In this document: positions 41,985 to 50,864 of the stretch, piece after piece | Layout: each line of letters begins with the position of its first letter | Numbering within the stretch: position 1 is the first letter of the stretch | Source: a candidate division KSB1 bacterium | Lineage (GTDB): Bacteria > Zhuqueibacterota > Zhuqueibacteria > Oleimicrobiales > Geothermoviventaceae | DNA: 53,048 nucleotides | Direction: 5' to 3' | Assembly (NCBI GenBank): GCA_034506315.1 | Contig: JAPDPT010000016.1 | Span: forward strand, 1-53,048 | Program-made: the position numbers and the translations under genes | The notes under the pieces: generated by a model | The model's input: the letters and a program-made list of their open reading frames with translations, nothing else | Database searches by the model: none | What the model was told of the DNA's origin: nothing

Positions 41985-44033
41985 ATGCCGGAACAGGCGG
42001 CGGCCACATCTGCGTACCCTCCCACGATCAGCGGGGTTGTGCAGACCATTCCAGACCGGTGCAAGCGCTGTTATTCCTGCGTACGCACGTGCCCGGCCAA
42101 GGCGATAAAGATTGTGGGCGGGCAGGCGCACGTGATGCCGGAGCGGTGCATCGGGTGTGGGAGCTGCATCCGTGCCTGCGGCCAGAACGCTAAACGCGTA
42201 GCGAGCGGGTTGGAGAAGACCGAGGAGCTCCTCGATTCCGGTGAACCGGTGGTTGCCATCCTCGCGCCGTCCTTCCCCGCCGCCTTCCCAGGGATCCCTT
42301 ACCCTAAGATCGTCGGAGCGATCAAGCAGATTGGTTTTCGCTACGTGGTCGAAGTGGCTCTGGGCGCGGACCTCATCAGCCGGGAATATACGCGGCTGGC
42401 GCAGTCGCGCTCCATGCCCCTCATCATCACCACCCCTTGCCCCGCCATCGTGAGCTACGTCGAGAAGTACCGACCGGGGCTGCTTCTTTTCCTGGCCCCG
42501 ATTGTTTCCCCAATGATTGCCACAGCCCGCGTGGTGAAGTGGAAACTCTGGCCCAACGCCAAGGTTGTGTTCATCGGACCCTGCATCGGCAAGAAGCGGG
42601 AAAAAGATGACCCGAAAGTCGCAGGAGTAGTGGATGAGGTCCTGACGTACCGCGAGTTCAAGGAACTCTTGGCCAGGCGGGGCGGAGCGTTTGAAACGGC
42701 GCCGGAGGCGGAGTTCGACGGGCCCAGTGCGTACATCGGACGGATTTTCCCGGTGTCGGGCGGCCTTCTGAAGACCGCGGCGTTGCGTGGGGACATTCTG
42801 GACAACGATATCATCGTCACCGAAGGACGGGAACGGGCCCTGGAAATCCTGAAGAGTGTCGAGCAGGGTCGCGTGGAGGCGCGTTTTCTGGACATCCTGT
42901 TTTGTGAGGGGTGCATCAACGGCCCTGTCATGGACAACGACCTGTCCGTCTTCATTCGGAAAGACATCGTTGCCAACTACGTCCGCAGTCGGCTGGCGAC
43001 GCAATCGCGCGAAGAGGTGGAGCGCCAATGGGAAAGCCTGGCTGATGTCTCCCTGCGCCGCGAGTTCACCAAGGAGGACCTGTCGCTGCCCACACCTACG
43101 GAAGAAGACATCCGCAGGATTCTGGCCAGTATCGGCAAGTACGGGCCTGAGGACGAGCTGAACTGCGGGGCATGCGGCTATTCCAGCTGTCGTGAGAAGG
43201 CGGCAGCTGTTTTCCAGGGCTTGGCCGAGGTCGAGATGTGTCTTCCGTATCTGATCGAGCGCCTCGAGAGGATGAATCAGGAACTTCTGCAGGCGCAGGA
43301 GAGGATGATCCGTGCGGCTCGCCTGGCGTCGATGGGTGAGCTTGCCGCGGGTGTGGCCCACGAGATCAACAACCCCCTCACGGGCGTGCTGACGTACATC
43401 AAGGTCATGGAGAGGAGGCTTGCGTCGGAGGAAGTCCCGCGTGGGGACCTTGCCAAGCTGCGTCAGTACCTGGACACCATGGAACACGAGATCGTGCGCT
43501 GCTCGGAGATTGTCAAGAATCTGCTGGAATTTGCTCGTCCCACCAAGCCCACCATCGAACCGGTCGCGGTGCCGGAGCTGTTTTCGAAGGCGCTTGCCCT
43601 GGTGAAGCACCAGATTGAACTCCAGAACATTCGCATCGTGGAGGAATATCCGGAGGACCTGCCGCGAATCGAGGTCGATTTTAAACAATTTCAGCAGGTC
43701 CTGCTCAACCTGATCATCAATTCGGCTCAGGCCATGCCCAACGGGGGTACCCTTATCTTGAAAGCGGAAGCTGTGGATTCCGGCGAATACGTGGATCTGA
43801 TCGTGGAGGATACAGGCTGCGGCATCCGGAAGGAGGATCTACCGCGGATCTTCGATCCGTTCTTCACGACGAAACTCGACAAGAAGGGCACGGGGCTTGG
43901 CTTGTCGATGGTCTACAGCATCGTCCAGCGGCACGGAGGTTCAATCGACGTGCAGAGCGAGGTGGGAGTGGGGACCAAATTCACGATCCGGGTGCCCGTA
44001 AAGTCCAGGATGAGCAACGAAGAGGCCGCTTGA
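41985..44033 (+). CDS. [FeFe]-hydrogenase-like sensor histidine kinase
   Basis: This 682-residue soluble protein has four parts. Residues 20-70 hold two ferredoxin clusters (CKRCYSCVRTC, CIGCGSCIRAC). Residues 85-340 resemble the [FeFe]-hydrogenase catalytic domain: TTPCPAI (C152), FIGPC (C200) and FCEGC (C307, C310). These keep the four cysteines that hold the cubane of the H-cluster, but Pro151 replaces the cysteine that relays protons in catalytic enzymes. Residues 390-420 form an extra Fe-S domain (NCGACGYSSC ... C419). Residues 445-682 are a histidine kinase with H459 (GVAHEINNP), NLIINSAQAM and GTGLGLSM boxes. This is a HydS/HsfB-like redox or H2 sensor. ATG 41985 is chosen over 41895, which lies in the terminator. 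GAGGG precedes it. Confidence 0.92.
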   Translation: MPEQAAATSAYPPTISGVVQTIPDRCKRCYSCVRTCPAKAIKIVGGQAHVMPERCIGCGSCIRACGQNAKRVASGLEKTEELLDSGEPVVAILAPSFPAAFPGIPYPKIVGAIKQIGFRYVVEVALGADLISREYTRLAQSRSMPLIITTPCPAIVSYVEKYRPGLLLFLAPIVSPMIATARVVKWKLWPNAKVVFIGPCIGKKREKDDPKVAGVVDEVLTYREFKELLARRGGAFETAPEAEFDGPSAYIGRIFPVSGGLLKTAALRGDILDNDIIVTEGRERALEILKSVEQGRVEARFLDILFCEGCINGPVMDNDLSVFIRKDIVANYVRSRLATQSREEVERQWESLADVSLRREFTKEDLSLPTPTEEDIRRILASIGKYGPEDELNCGACGYSSCREKAAAVFQGLAEVEMCLPYLIERLERMNQELLQAQERMIRAARLASMGELAAGVAHEINNPLTGVLTYIKVMERRLASEEVPRGDLAKLRQYLDTMEHEIVRCSEIVKNLLEFARPTKPTIEPVAVPELFSKALALVKHQIELQNIRIVEEYPEDLPRIEVDFKQFQQVLLNLIINSAQAMPNGGTLILKAEAVDSGEYVDLIVEDTGCGIRKEDLPRIFDPFFTTKLDKKGTGLGLSMVYSIVQRHGGSIDVQSEVGVGTKFTIRVPVKSRMSNEEAA

Positions 44034-44103
44034 GACGAAAATAAGGGTGCCGAGACCTGGGGCAGATGTCCGTGTCCGGGTCAGGTAGCCAAGAGGTGCG
44101 GAC

Positions 44104-44616
44104 ATGGTGCAAGAGATGAAAGACGAAAAGGATCGTCCCGACATCCTTGTGGTGGACGATGAGTTGGTCATGCGGGAGTCGCTCAAGGAATGGCTCGAGC
44201 TGGATGGCTTTTCCGTACGCACGGCTGAGAGCGGCGTTCAGGCCCTGGAGCTCATCACCGAGAAGCGGCCGGACGTGGCGGTCGTGGACATCAAGATGCC
44301 CGGGATGGACGGGGTCACGCTGCTGCGGAAGATCAAAGAGCTGGACCATTCCATCCCCGTGGTCATGATCACCGCGCATGCCACCATCGAAAATGCGATC
44401 CAATCGATGAAGGACGGCGCCTACGACTATATCATGAAGCCGTTTCCACCGGAGAAGCTTTCCAATGTGCTTCGCAAGGTGGTGGAGCACGAGAGGCTGC
44501 GGGCCGAGAATATCCGGCTTCAAAAAGAGCGGCGTACTTTCCTGAGAATCGCGGTGGGTATCCTGGTCAATTTCTTGCTCTTGGCTGCCCTGCTGTACTT
44601 CGTTTTCAGGAAGTAG
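44104..44616 (+). CDS. receiver-domain protein with C-terminal membrane anchor
   Basis: This 170-residue protein has a full receiver domain: acidic pocket VVDDE near residue 17, phosphoacceptor D62 in VAVVDIKMPGMDG, T90 in MITAH, and K112 in MKPF. After a charged linker (residues 125-146) it ends in one hydrophobic helix (about 148-168, LRIAVGILVNFLLLAALLYF) and a short RK tail. There is no DNA-binding domain. It probably sits on the inner face of the membrane, receives phosphate from the adjacent kinase and acts as a phosphate sink or a localised effector. Such anchored receivers are uncommon. AGAGGTG lies before the ATG. Confidence 0.85.
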   Translation: MVQEMKDEKDRPDILVVDDELVMRESLKEWLELDGFSVRTAESGVQALELITEKRPDVAVVDIKMPGMDGVTLLRKIKELDHSIPVVMITAHATIENAIQSMKDGAYDYIMKPFPPEKLSNVLRKVVEHERLRAENIRLQKERRTFLRIAVGILVNFLLLAALLYFVFRK

Positions 44617-44676
44617 CTGTCTCCGGTCTGTGCCTCTCAGGGCAGCCGGTACGGTGAAAGGAGGTCCAGAGCCGCA

Positions 44677-46041
44677 ATGGCGGGAGAGAAGGCCACAGTG
44701 CTGATCGTGGATGACGACCCGTTCGTCCGGGAATTCCTCGAACACACCTTCAGCAAGCAGGGCCATGTTGTCGTCAGTTGCGAGCGGGGCGCCGATGGCG
44801 TTCGGATGCTGTGGCAGAACGATTTCGATGCGGTCTTTTTGGATGTCCGCCTTCCGGATAGCGATGGGATCGCTGTCCTGCGCCAGATGCGGAATCTGGG
44901 CAAGCGCGCCGAGATTGTCATGATCACCGGCTTTGCTTCCGTAGATACGGCTGTGCAGGCCATGCGCGAGGGCGCGTACGACTATCTACAGAAGCCCCTG
45001 TCCGAGGACGCAGTCCTTCGGGTTCTGGACAAGATCCGGGAGCGCCACCATCTCCTTGAACTGTTCGATCGTGACACGGGTTACCCCGTGGGGCCTGGAA
45101 GGCCTGAGCGTATTATTACCCGCAGCCCCCGCATGCTGGAAATTCTCGAGCTGGTGGATCGGGTGGCTCCGACGGACTGCACAGTTCTGATCATGGGCGA
45201 AAGCGGGACGGGGAAGGAGCTTATCGCCAAAGCCATCCACTACCGGAGTCGGCGCCGAGAGAAGCCGTTTATCGTCGTAGACTGCGGCGCCCTGGTCGAA
45301 ACGCTGTTCGAGAGCGAGCTCTTTGGCCATGAGAAGGGGGCCTTCACAGGTGCAACCCAAACGCGGTTGGGATCCTTCGAGCTTGCAAACGGCGGCACGT
45401 TCTTCTTTGACGAGATCGGCAACATCTCCCTGAGCACGCAGGCCAAGATCCTCCGCGCGATCCAAGAAAAGGAGATCCGGCGTGTGGGGGGGAATAAGCC
45501 GATCCAGGTGGACGTGCGGATCGTCGCCGCAACCAACCTGGATTTGCGGCGGGCTGTGGACAGCGGGAAGTTCCGCGAGGATTTGTTCTATCGCCTGACC
45601 GTTTTCCCGATCTACTTGCCCCCACTTCGGGAGCGCAAGGAGGATATTCTTCCCCTGGCCAATTATTTCCTCCGGCGTTTCGCCCGCCAGCTGGGGAAGC
45701 AGGTTTTCGGACTCAGCAAGGAAGCGGAGCAGATTCTGGTGCAGTATAGCTGGCCGGGAAATGTCCGGGAGCTGGAAAACGCGATCGAGAGGGCGCTGGT
45801 ACTGGAGGATTCGGAGCAGATCCGGGCCACAAACCTTCCGGAGCACATCGTAGCTGAGGCAACAGGAGGTCGTTTCGTAAGCCCAGAGCCGGGTATCCGT
45901 CCTCTCTGGGAGATTGAGAGGGATTACATCGCTCTGGCGCTCAAAAAAGTGGGCGGAAATATCTCGAAGGCATCCCGCCTTTTGGAGATCGACCGCAAGA
46001 CCCTGTACGCCAAGATTCGCAAGTACGGTTTAGAGTCCTGA
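44677..46041 (+). CDS. NtrC-family sigma54-dependent response regulator
   Basis: This 454-residue regulator has a receiver domain (D56 in VFLDVRLPDSDG, K107 in LQKPL). An AAA+ domain follows with Walker A GESGTGKE near 174, the sigma54-contact loop GAFTGA at 221-226, FFFDEIGNISLSTQAK as Walker B, and SWPGNVRELENAIERALVL. A Fis-type helix-turn-helix ends the protein (GGNISKASRLLEIDRKTLYA). Such proteins open sigma54 promoters when phosphorylated. The sigma54-type element at 27054 upstream of the hydrogenase operon is the obvious candidate target, and the kinase two genes upstream the likely donor. GGAGG precedes the ATG. Confidence 0.95.
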   Translation: MAGEKATVLIVDDDPFVREFLEHTFSKQGHVVVSCERGADGVRMLWQNDFDAVFLDVRLPDSDGIAVLRQMRNLGKRAEIVMITGFASVDTAVQAMREGAYDYLQKPLSEDAVLRVLDKIRERHHLLELFDRDTGYPVGPGRPERIITRSPRMLEILELVDRVAPTDCTVLIMGESGTGKELIAKAIHYRSRRREKPFIVVDCGALVETLFESELFGHEKGAFTGATQTRLGSFELANGGTFFFDEIGNISLSTQAKILRAIQEKEIRRVGGNKPIQVDVRIVAATNLDLRRAVDSGKFREDLFYRLTVFPIYLPPLRERKEDILPLANYFLRRFARQLGKQVFGLSKEAEQILVQYSWPGNVRELENAIERALVLEDSEQIRATNLPEHIVAEATGGRFVSPEPGIRPLWEIERDYIALALKKVGGNISKASRLLEIDRKTLYAKIRKYGLES

Positions 46042-46288
46042 GCTGCTCAAACACGCCTTGGCGTCGGGCCGGCAGGAAGCAGACAGGTGTAGGGGCTCGG
46101 TCCGTTCCGCAGATACCGTCCGACCCGGGGCGAAGCGAGAGTGCCGTGGGCGGTCCACGAGAACAGGAACGCGGCTGTTTTGCGTAATTGGACCGCATAC
46201 GGAAGACCTGTGGCCAATTGGGTCCGGCGGGGTGCTTGCGCGGGCCCAGGGTTCGGGTCCCGGGGCAGATGGGGCCGAGACAAAGGGC
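46042..46288. other. intergenic region after the regulator genes
   Basis: No credible coding frame, RNA gene or clear terminator is seen. The sequence is G/C-rich with scattered short inverted repeats. Small frames on both strands lack ribosome-binding sites and recognisable content. Confidence 0.4.
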
Positions 46289-46317
46289 TTGAATCTTTGC
46301 TGACCGCGTGGTATGTT
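46289..46317 (+). promoter_or_regulatory. candidate sigma70-type promoter of the cytochrome fusion gene
   Basis: TTGAAT (46289-46294), a 17-nt spacer and TATGTT (46312-46317) match four of six bases in each box with ideal spacing. Transcription would start about 80 nt before the ATG at 46403. Confidence 0.45.
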
Positions 46318-46402
46318 GCCGCACGGCAAGGGGAGGGGCAGACGTTTCGGTTCGGATGGCTCGGGGACCTGACACTGGCGCAGCAGCACGGGAAAGACCG
46401 GG

Positions 46403-47911
46403 ATGGGCCCTGCGGGAAGAGACCGGGCGCGGGTCGAGTGGTTCCTTTTAGGCTCGTTGGCTGGAGTTGGTCTCGCCTTGGGTTTACACTGGGGCTCCGT
46501 ATTGACCTCCTCAGACGCATTTTGCGATAGTTGCCACGTCCACCCGCACGCCACCAGATCGTGGAAGGAGTCGAGCCATTTTCGAAACCCAAGCGGGGTA
46601 GTGACCCATTGCACGGAATGTCACTTGCCGCCGCGGGGCCCAGTCCGGTGGCGCGAGAAAGTCCGGCTTGGGGCTAAGGATCTCTACCACACGCTATTCA
46701 GACCGGCCGAGGGGATCGATTGGAATGAGAGAGGCCGTACTGCCCGCGCCGTGTCCTACACCTACGATGCCGCCTGCCTCCGGTGCCACAAGGACCTCTT
46801 CCCGCCCCAGCTAAGCAAGAAGGGGGAGCAAGGCCACATTCATTACCTGCAGCAGAAGACAAAGGTCGCGTGCATCCGCTGCCATCTTGGCGTTGGGCAT
46901 GGGGTCAAGGCGGAGACCACGGCGGTGCTCGCCCAGGAGCCTACCACGCAACCCTACAGGCCTGCGGAGCCGCAGGGCGACGGAGAGCGCTTCCAAGACT
47001 ATGTGGAGATTATTCCCGGTACCGGTGTGCGGTTTGAGATGGTAGCGATCCCCGGCGACACCTTCCTCATGGGCAGCCCGGAGGACGAAGATTTCCGAGA
47101 GCCTGACGAAGGCCCCGTCCGCAAGGTGTACGTGGACAGCTTTTGGATCGGGCGGACGGAGGTCACCTGGGCTGAGTACGAAGCCTTCTATCGCGCGACC
47201 GGCGTCAAGGCGAGCCGCTATTCTTCCGTTGAGGGGGCCGACGTGGAAACGGGTCCCACACCGCCGTACGGCTCGCCGGACCAGGGCTGGGGAAGGGGAG
47301 ACAGGCCCGCCATAACCATGACCTGGTATGCCGCCGTGAAGTATTGCGAATGGCTTTCTCGCGTGACCGGCCGCCGCTATCGACTTCCGACGGAGGCGGA
47401 GTGGGAGTACGCCTGTCGAGGGGGAACTCAGGGCGCCTACTTCTTCCCAGGCGAGCCTTCTCGTTACAGCGCGCGTACGCTTCGGGCCAAGCTGTTCGGA
47501 GCCGACACGGCCGTCATCGGTCGATATGCCTGGTACGCGGAGAACAGTGGCGGTCGCACGCACTTGCCCTTCACCAAAAGACCGAATCCTTTCGGCCTGT
47601 TCAATATGATCGGCAACGTCCGTGAGTTCTGTCTCGATTGGTACTCCCCGGATGCCTACCGGTTGGAACCCGAGGCCGAAGTCTTGGTGAATCCTAAAGG
47701 TCCTCCTACGGGCACGGAGCATGTGGTAAGGGGCGGGTCGTTCCTTAGCGACGCGGCTGAGCTGCGCTGTGCTGCTCGCGACCATACGCGCCACGACGCG
47801 TGGCTCCTTACGGATCCTCAGGTCCCCAAAAGCATCTGGTGGTACTCGGACTGTGTGGATGTGGGATTCAGGGTTGTGCGCGAGTGGCGGCCGAAGGGGC
47901 CGATCCGTTGA
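46403..47911 (+). CDS. fusion of NapC/NrfH-like tetraheme cytochrome and FGE/PvdO-like domain
   Basis: This 502-residue protein has an N-terminal membrane helix (WFLLGSLAGVGLALGLHWGS). Four CxxCH motifs (CDSCH, CTECH, CLRCH, CIRCH) within residues 40-165 follow the NapC/NirT pattern of quinol-oxidising membrane cytochromes. From residue 205 to the end the protein is a formylglycine-generating-enzyme-like domain: MVAIPGDTFLMGSPEDED, VYVDSFWIGRTEVTWAEYEA, YRLPTEAEWEYACRGG, MIGNVREFCLDWY, VVRGGSF and GFRVVRE. The copper-binding cysteine pair of true FGE (FLC....YC) is absent (FLSDAAEL). The second domain is therefore probably not a sulfatase activator, and its role is unknown. Both domains should face the periplasm. 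The joining of an electron-transfer cytochrome with this fold is unusual. Confidence 0.88.
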   Translation: MGPAGRDRARVEWFLLGSLAGVGLALGLHWGSVLTSSDAFCDSCHVHPHATRSWKESSHFRNPSGVVTHCTECHLPPRGPVRWREKVRLGAKDLYHTLFRPAEGIDWNERGRTARAVSYTYDAACLRCHKDLFPPQLSKKGEQGHIHYLQQKTKVACIRCHLGVGHGVKAETTAVLAQEPTTQPYRPAEPQGDGERFQDYVEIIPGTGVRFEMVAIPGDTFLMGSPEDEDFREPDEGPVRKVYVDSFWIGRTEVTWAEYEAFYRATGVKASRYSSVEGADVETGPTPPYGSPDQGWGRGDRPAITMTWYAAVKYCEWLSRVTGRRYRLPTEAEWEYACRGGTQGAYFFPGEPSRYSARTLRAKLFGADTAVIGRYAWYAENSGGRTHLPFTKRPNPFGLFNMIGNVREFCLDWYSPDAYRLEPEAEVLVNPKGPPTGTEHVVRGGSFLSDAAELRCAARDHTRHDAWLLTDPQVPKSIWWYSDCVDVGFRVVREWRPKGPIR

Positions 47912-47959
47912 GGCCCCGGTCCTGCCAGCATTCGAAAAACGATACGGGAGAGGGATGCA

Positions 47960-49294
47960 ATGCGGAGATTGAGCGCCATCGGTTTGTGGACGCTGGTACT
48001 GGGAGGGGTCATGGTTCCGCAGGTCCAAGCCGGCTTCTTCCCTTATGCCTACGAGGTCTACCGACTGCCCAACGGGCTCAGCGCCATCCTCATCCCCATG
48101 CCGGGGAGCGGGCTGGTAGCGTACTACTCGGTGGTCCGGACAGGCAGTCGGGATGAGTGGGAGCCTCACCGCTCGGGCTTTGCCCACTTCTTCGAGCACA
48201 TGATGTTCCGGGGTACAAAGAAGTACCCGGGCGAGGTGTACGACCGATTGGTCACCGAAATGGGCGCCTCCGCCAACGCCTACACCACAGACGATTACAC
48301 CTGCTATTACATGGTCGCAGCACGCGAGAATCTCGAGCAGGTGATGGAGCTGGAAAGCGACCGGTTCCAGAACCTAAACTACGACGAGACCGCCTTCAAG
48401 ACCGAGGCTGGGGCGGTCTATGGCGAGTATCGGAAGGGTCGCGTCAACCCGTGGTGGGTGCTCGAGGAAGAGCTGCTCAACACCGCCTTCGACGTTCACA
48501 CCTACAAACACACGACCATCGGCTTTGAGGAAGACATCCAGCTCATGCCCACCCTGTACGAATACAGTCTGAGCTTTTTCCGTCGTTACTACCGGCCGGA
48601 CAACGTCGTGCTCTTGATTGCCGGGGACTTCGACAAAGAGGGAGTCAAATCTTTGCTGAACAAGTACTATGGTTCTTGGGAACCCGGCTACGTGCCGCCG
48701 CAAATTCAGCCGGAGCCCGACCAGAAAGCGGAGCGCTTCAAGGAAGTCCGCTACAACGGTCGAACTCTTCCCATTCTTGCCATTGGCTACAAAGGGGCGG
48801 CCTTTGACCCGCAGGACAAGATGGTGGCGGCGGCCTATGTCCTGGGTGAGCTGGCGTTTGGGGAGAACAGCGAGATCTACAAGAAGCTCGTCGTTCGCGA
48901 GCAGAAGGTCCAGTTCATCCAGGGCGACTTCGGCTTCAATCGCGACCCGAAGCTCTACGTAATCTACACGATGGTGAAGAAGGAAGAGGACATCCCCTAT
49001 GTGCGGGATCAGATCGACGCGACGGCGACGAAGTTCAGAGAAGAGCTCGTCTCCGAGGAGGAACTGGAAAAGGTCAAAAGCCACATGACGTACGGATTCC
49101 TCATGGAGCTGGACACGCCCGGCCATGTGGCGGGCAACCTGGCCCCCTTTGTGGCCCTGACCGGCGGGATTGAGGCCGTGGATCAGCTCCTGACCACGAT
49201 TCAATCGCTGCGGCCGGAGGATGTGCGCGAGGCGGCCCGCCGCTTTCTGCAGAACGAGCGTCGCACCGTGATCTTGTTGAAAGGAGTGAAGTGA
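47960..49294 (+). CDS. M16-family zinc peptidase, catalytic subunit
   Basis: This 444-residue exported protein has a signal peptide (MRRLSAIGLWTLVLGGVMVP, then QVQA). The M16 inverted zinc motif HxxEH appears as FAHFFEHMMFRGTKKYPG near residue 77, and the third ligand glutamate lies about 75 residues further in the segment EAGAVYGEYRKG. The family cleaves small peptides, often with an inactive partner chain. The next gene overlaps by one base and encodes such a partner, so they likely form a heterodimer in the periplasm or at the outer membrane. Length is typical for a single-chain bacterial M16. Confidence 0.95.
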   Translation: MRRLSAIGLWTLVLGGVMVPQVQAGFFPYAYEVYRLPNGLSAILIPMPGSGLVAYYSVVRTGSRDEWEPHRSGFAHFFEHMMFRGTKKYPGEVYDRLVTEMGASANAYTTDDYTCYYMVAARENLEQVMELESDRFQNLNYDETAFKTEAGAVYGEYRKGRVNPWWVLEEELLNTAFDVHTYKHTTIGFEEDIQLMPTLYEYSLSFFRRYYRPDNVVLLIAGDFDKEGVKSLLNKYYGSWEPGYVPPQIQPEPDQKAERFKEVRYNGRTLPILAIGYKGAAFDPQDKMVAAAYVLGELAFGENSEIYKKLVVREQKVQFIQGDFGFNRDPKLYVIYTMVKKEEDIPYVRDQIDATATKFREELVSEEELEKVKSHMTYGFLMELDTPGHVAGNLAPFVALTGGIEAVDQLLTTIQSLRPEDVREAARRFLQNERRTVILLKGVK

Positions 49295-50796
49295 TGAAGG
49301 CGAGGATCTGGCTGGCGTTGGCCATCGTGCCGGTATTGGTACTCGGTTGTGCCAGGCGTCGAGGGGTGGAAAACATGGTGCTTTTGCCCGCTCACGACGA
49401 CCCCACAGTTTCCTTCCGCTTCCTATTCCAGGTGGGGTCCCAGGATGATCCGCCGGGGAAGGAAGGTCTCGCTGCACTGACCGCTGCTCTCCTCACGGAG
49501 GGCTCCACGCAAAAGCGCCCATACGAAGAAATCCTGGACCTGCTGTACCCAATGGCCGCTTCGATCTCCGAGCAGGTCGACAAGGAGGTCACTGTGTTCG
49601 CTGGGCGCGTCCACAAAGATCACCTCGCGCGCTTTTACGACCTTTTCAAGGAGGTATTGCTGGAGCCTAGCTTCCGCGAGGAAGACTTCGTCCGTGTCAA
49701 GACGGATTTCCTGAACCACATTCGCAACACCCTCCGCTATGCCGACGACGAAGAGCTGGGCAAGGAGGCACTCTATCAGTTCATCTTCCGTGGGTCTCCT
49801 TACGAGCACCTCGAGGAGGGCACCGTAGCGGGCCTGGAGAGCATCACGTTAGACGATGTGCGGGAGTTCTACCGGAAATACTATACCCGGGACAGGCTTG
49901 TCATTGGGCTCGGCGGTGGCTTCGAGGCCGGTTTTCCGGAGCGCGTTTGCAAGGATTTTGCCATTCTCCCGGCGGGCACAGCGCCGCGGGTGCCCGCGCC
50001 GGAGCCGGAGAGATTCGAGGGGATCCACGTACGGATCATAGAGAAAGATGTGCCCGCCACAGCCATCAGCTTCGGTTTCCCAATCGAAGTTTTGCGGGGG
50101 AGTCGGGACTTCTACGCCCTGGCGCTGGCCACCTCGTGGCTCGGAGAACACCGGAATTCTTTCTCCCATCTGTATCAGGTCATCCGTGAAGCACGAGGCC
50201 TGAACTACGGCGACTACGCCTACATCGAGCACTTCCCCAATGGCGGGAGGAGGCAATTCCCGCCGCCCAACGTGCCGCGACGTCGGCAGATCTTCCAGAT
50301 CTGGATCCGACCTGTGCCCAATGAGGCTCGACTTTTCGCGTTCCGGGCGGCCCTTCGGGAGCTCCAAAAGCTCGTCGATCAGGGGATGACCAAGGAGCAG
50401 TTCGAGCTTACGCGCAAGTTCCTCAAGGGCTATCTGCTGCATTACGCGCCCACCACAGACCTTCGCCTCGGCTACGCCCTGGACGATCGTTTCTACGGGA
50501 TTGACGGTCACTACCTCGATAACTTCCGCAGGGCCCTCGACGAGCTGACGCTCGAGGAAGTGAATGCCGCGATCCGCAGGCACCTGCAGTACCGGAACAT
50601 CAAGGTTGTCTTCGTGACCAGAGGGGCCGCTGAGCTCAAGGAAGCCTTGATCTCCAACGCTCCGAGTCCGATATCGTACCCCACACCAAAGCCGACGGAG
50701 GTTCTGGAAGAAGACCGAGAGATCGCGACCTACCCCCTGGCTGTGAAGCCCGAAAATGTGGAAATCGTACCGGTCGATGTCGTTTTCGAGCGTTGA
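49294..50796 (+). CDS. M16-family peptidase-like lipoprotein, inactive partner
   Basis: This 500-residue protein has a lipoprotein signal (LALAIVPVLVLGC). It shares the M16 fold (FRFLFQVGSQDDPPGKEGLA, then LTAALLTEGSTQK), but the place of HxxEH reads LAALTAALLTEG, so the zinc ligands are lost. The C-terminal half retains the M16 substrate-binding pattern (FSHLYQVIREARGLNYGDYA). This matches the non-catalytic beta chain of M16 heterodimers and would anchor the pair to a membrane. ATG 49294 overlaps the previous stop (TGATG), with AAGGAG upstream. The GTG at 49291 is an alternative start. Confidence 0.92.
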   Translation: MKARIWLALAIVPVLVLGCARRRGVENMVLLPAHDDPTVSFRFLFQVGSQDDPPGKEGLAALTAALLTEGSTQKRPYEEILDLLYPMAASISEQVDKEVTVFAGRVHKDHLARFYDLFKEVLLEPSFREEDFVRVKTDFLNHIRNTLRYADDEELGKEALYQFIFRGSPYEHLEEGTVAGLESITLDDVREFYRKYYTRDRLVIGLGGGFEAGFPERVCKDFAILPAGTAPRVPAPEPERFEGIHVRIIEKDVPATAISFGFPIEVLRGSRDFYALALATSWLGEHRNSFSHLYQVIREARGLNYGDYAYIEHFPNGGRRQFPPPNVPRRRQIFQIWIRPVPNEARLFAFRAALRELQKLVDQGMTKEQFELTRKFLKGYLLHYAPTTDLRLGYALDDRFYGIDGHYLDNFRRALDELTLEEVNAAIRRHLQYRNIKVVFVTRGAAELKEALISNAPSPISYPTPKPTEVLEEDREIATYPLAVKPENVEIVPVDVVFER

Positions 50797-50864
50797 GCTC
50801 GGGCGACGGGGACGGATGGCTTCGAGAAACAGCTCTATTTCAGGCATGCGAAGGAGGCTTTGCC

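Noticed and set aside
41961..43688. 575-codon minus-strand frame opposite the sensor kinase gene
   Set aside because: The opposite strand encodes a clear multi-domain kinase. The antisense frame has low-complexity basic composition.
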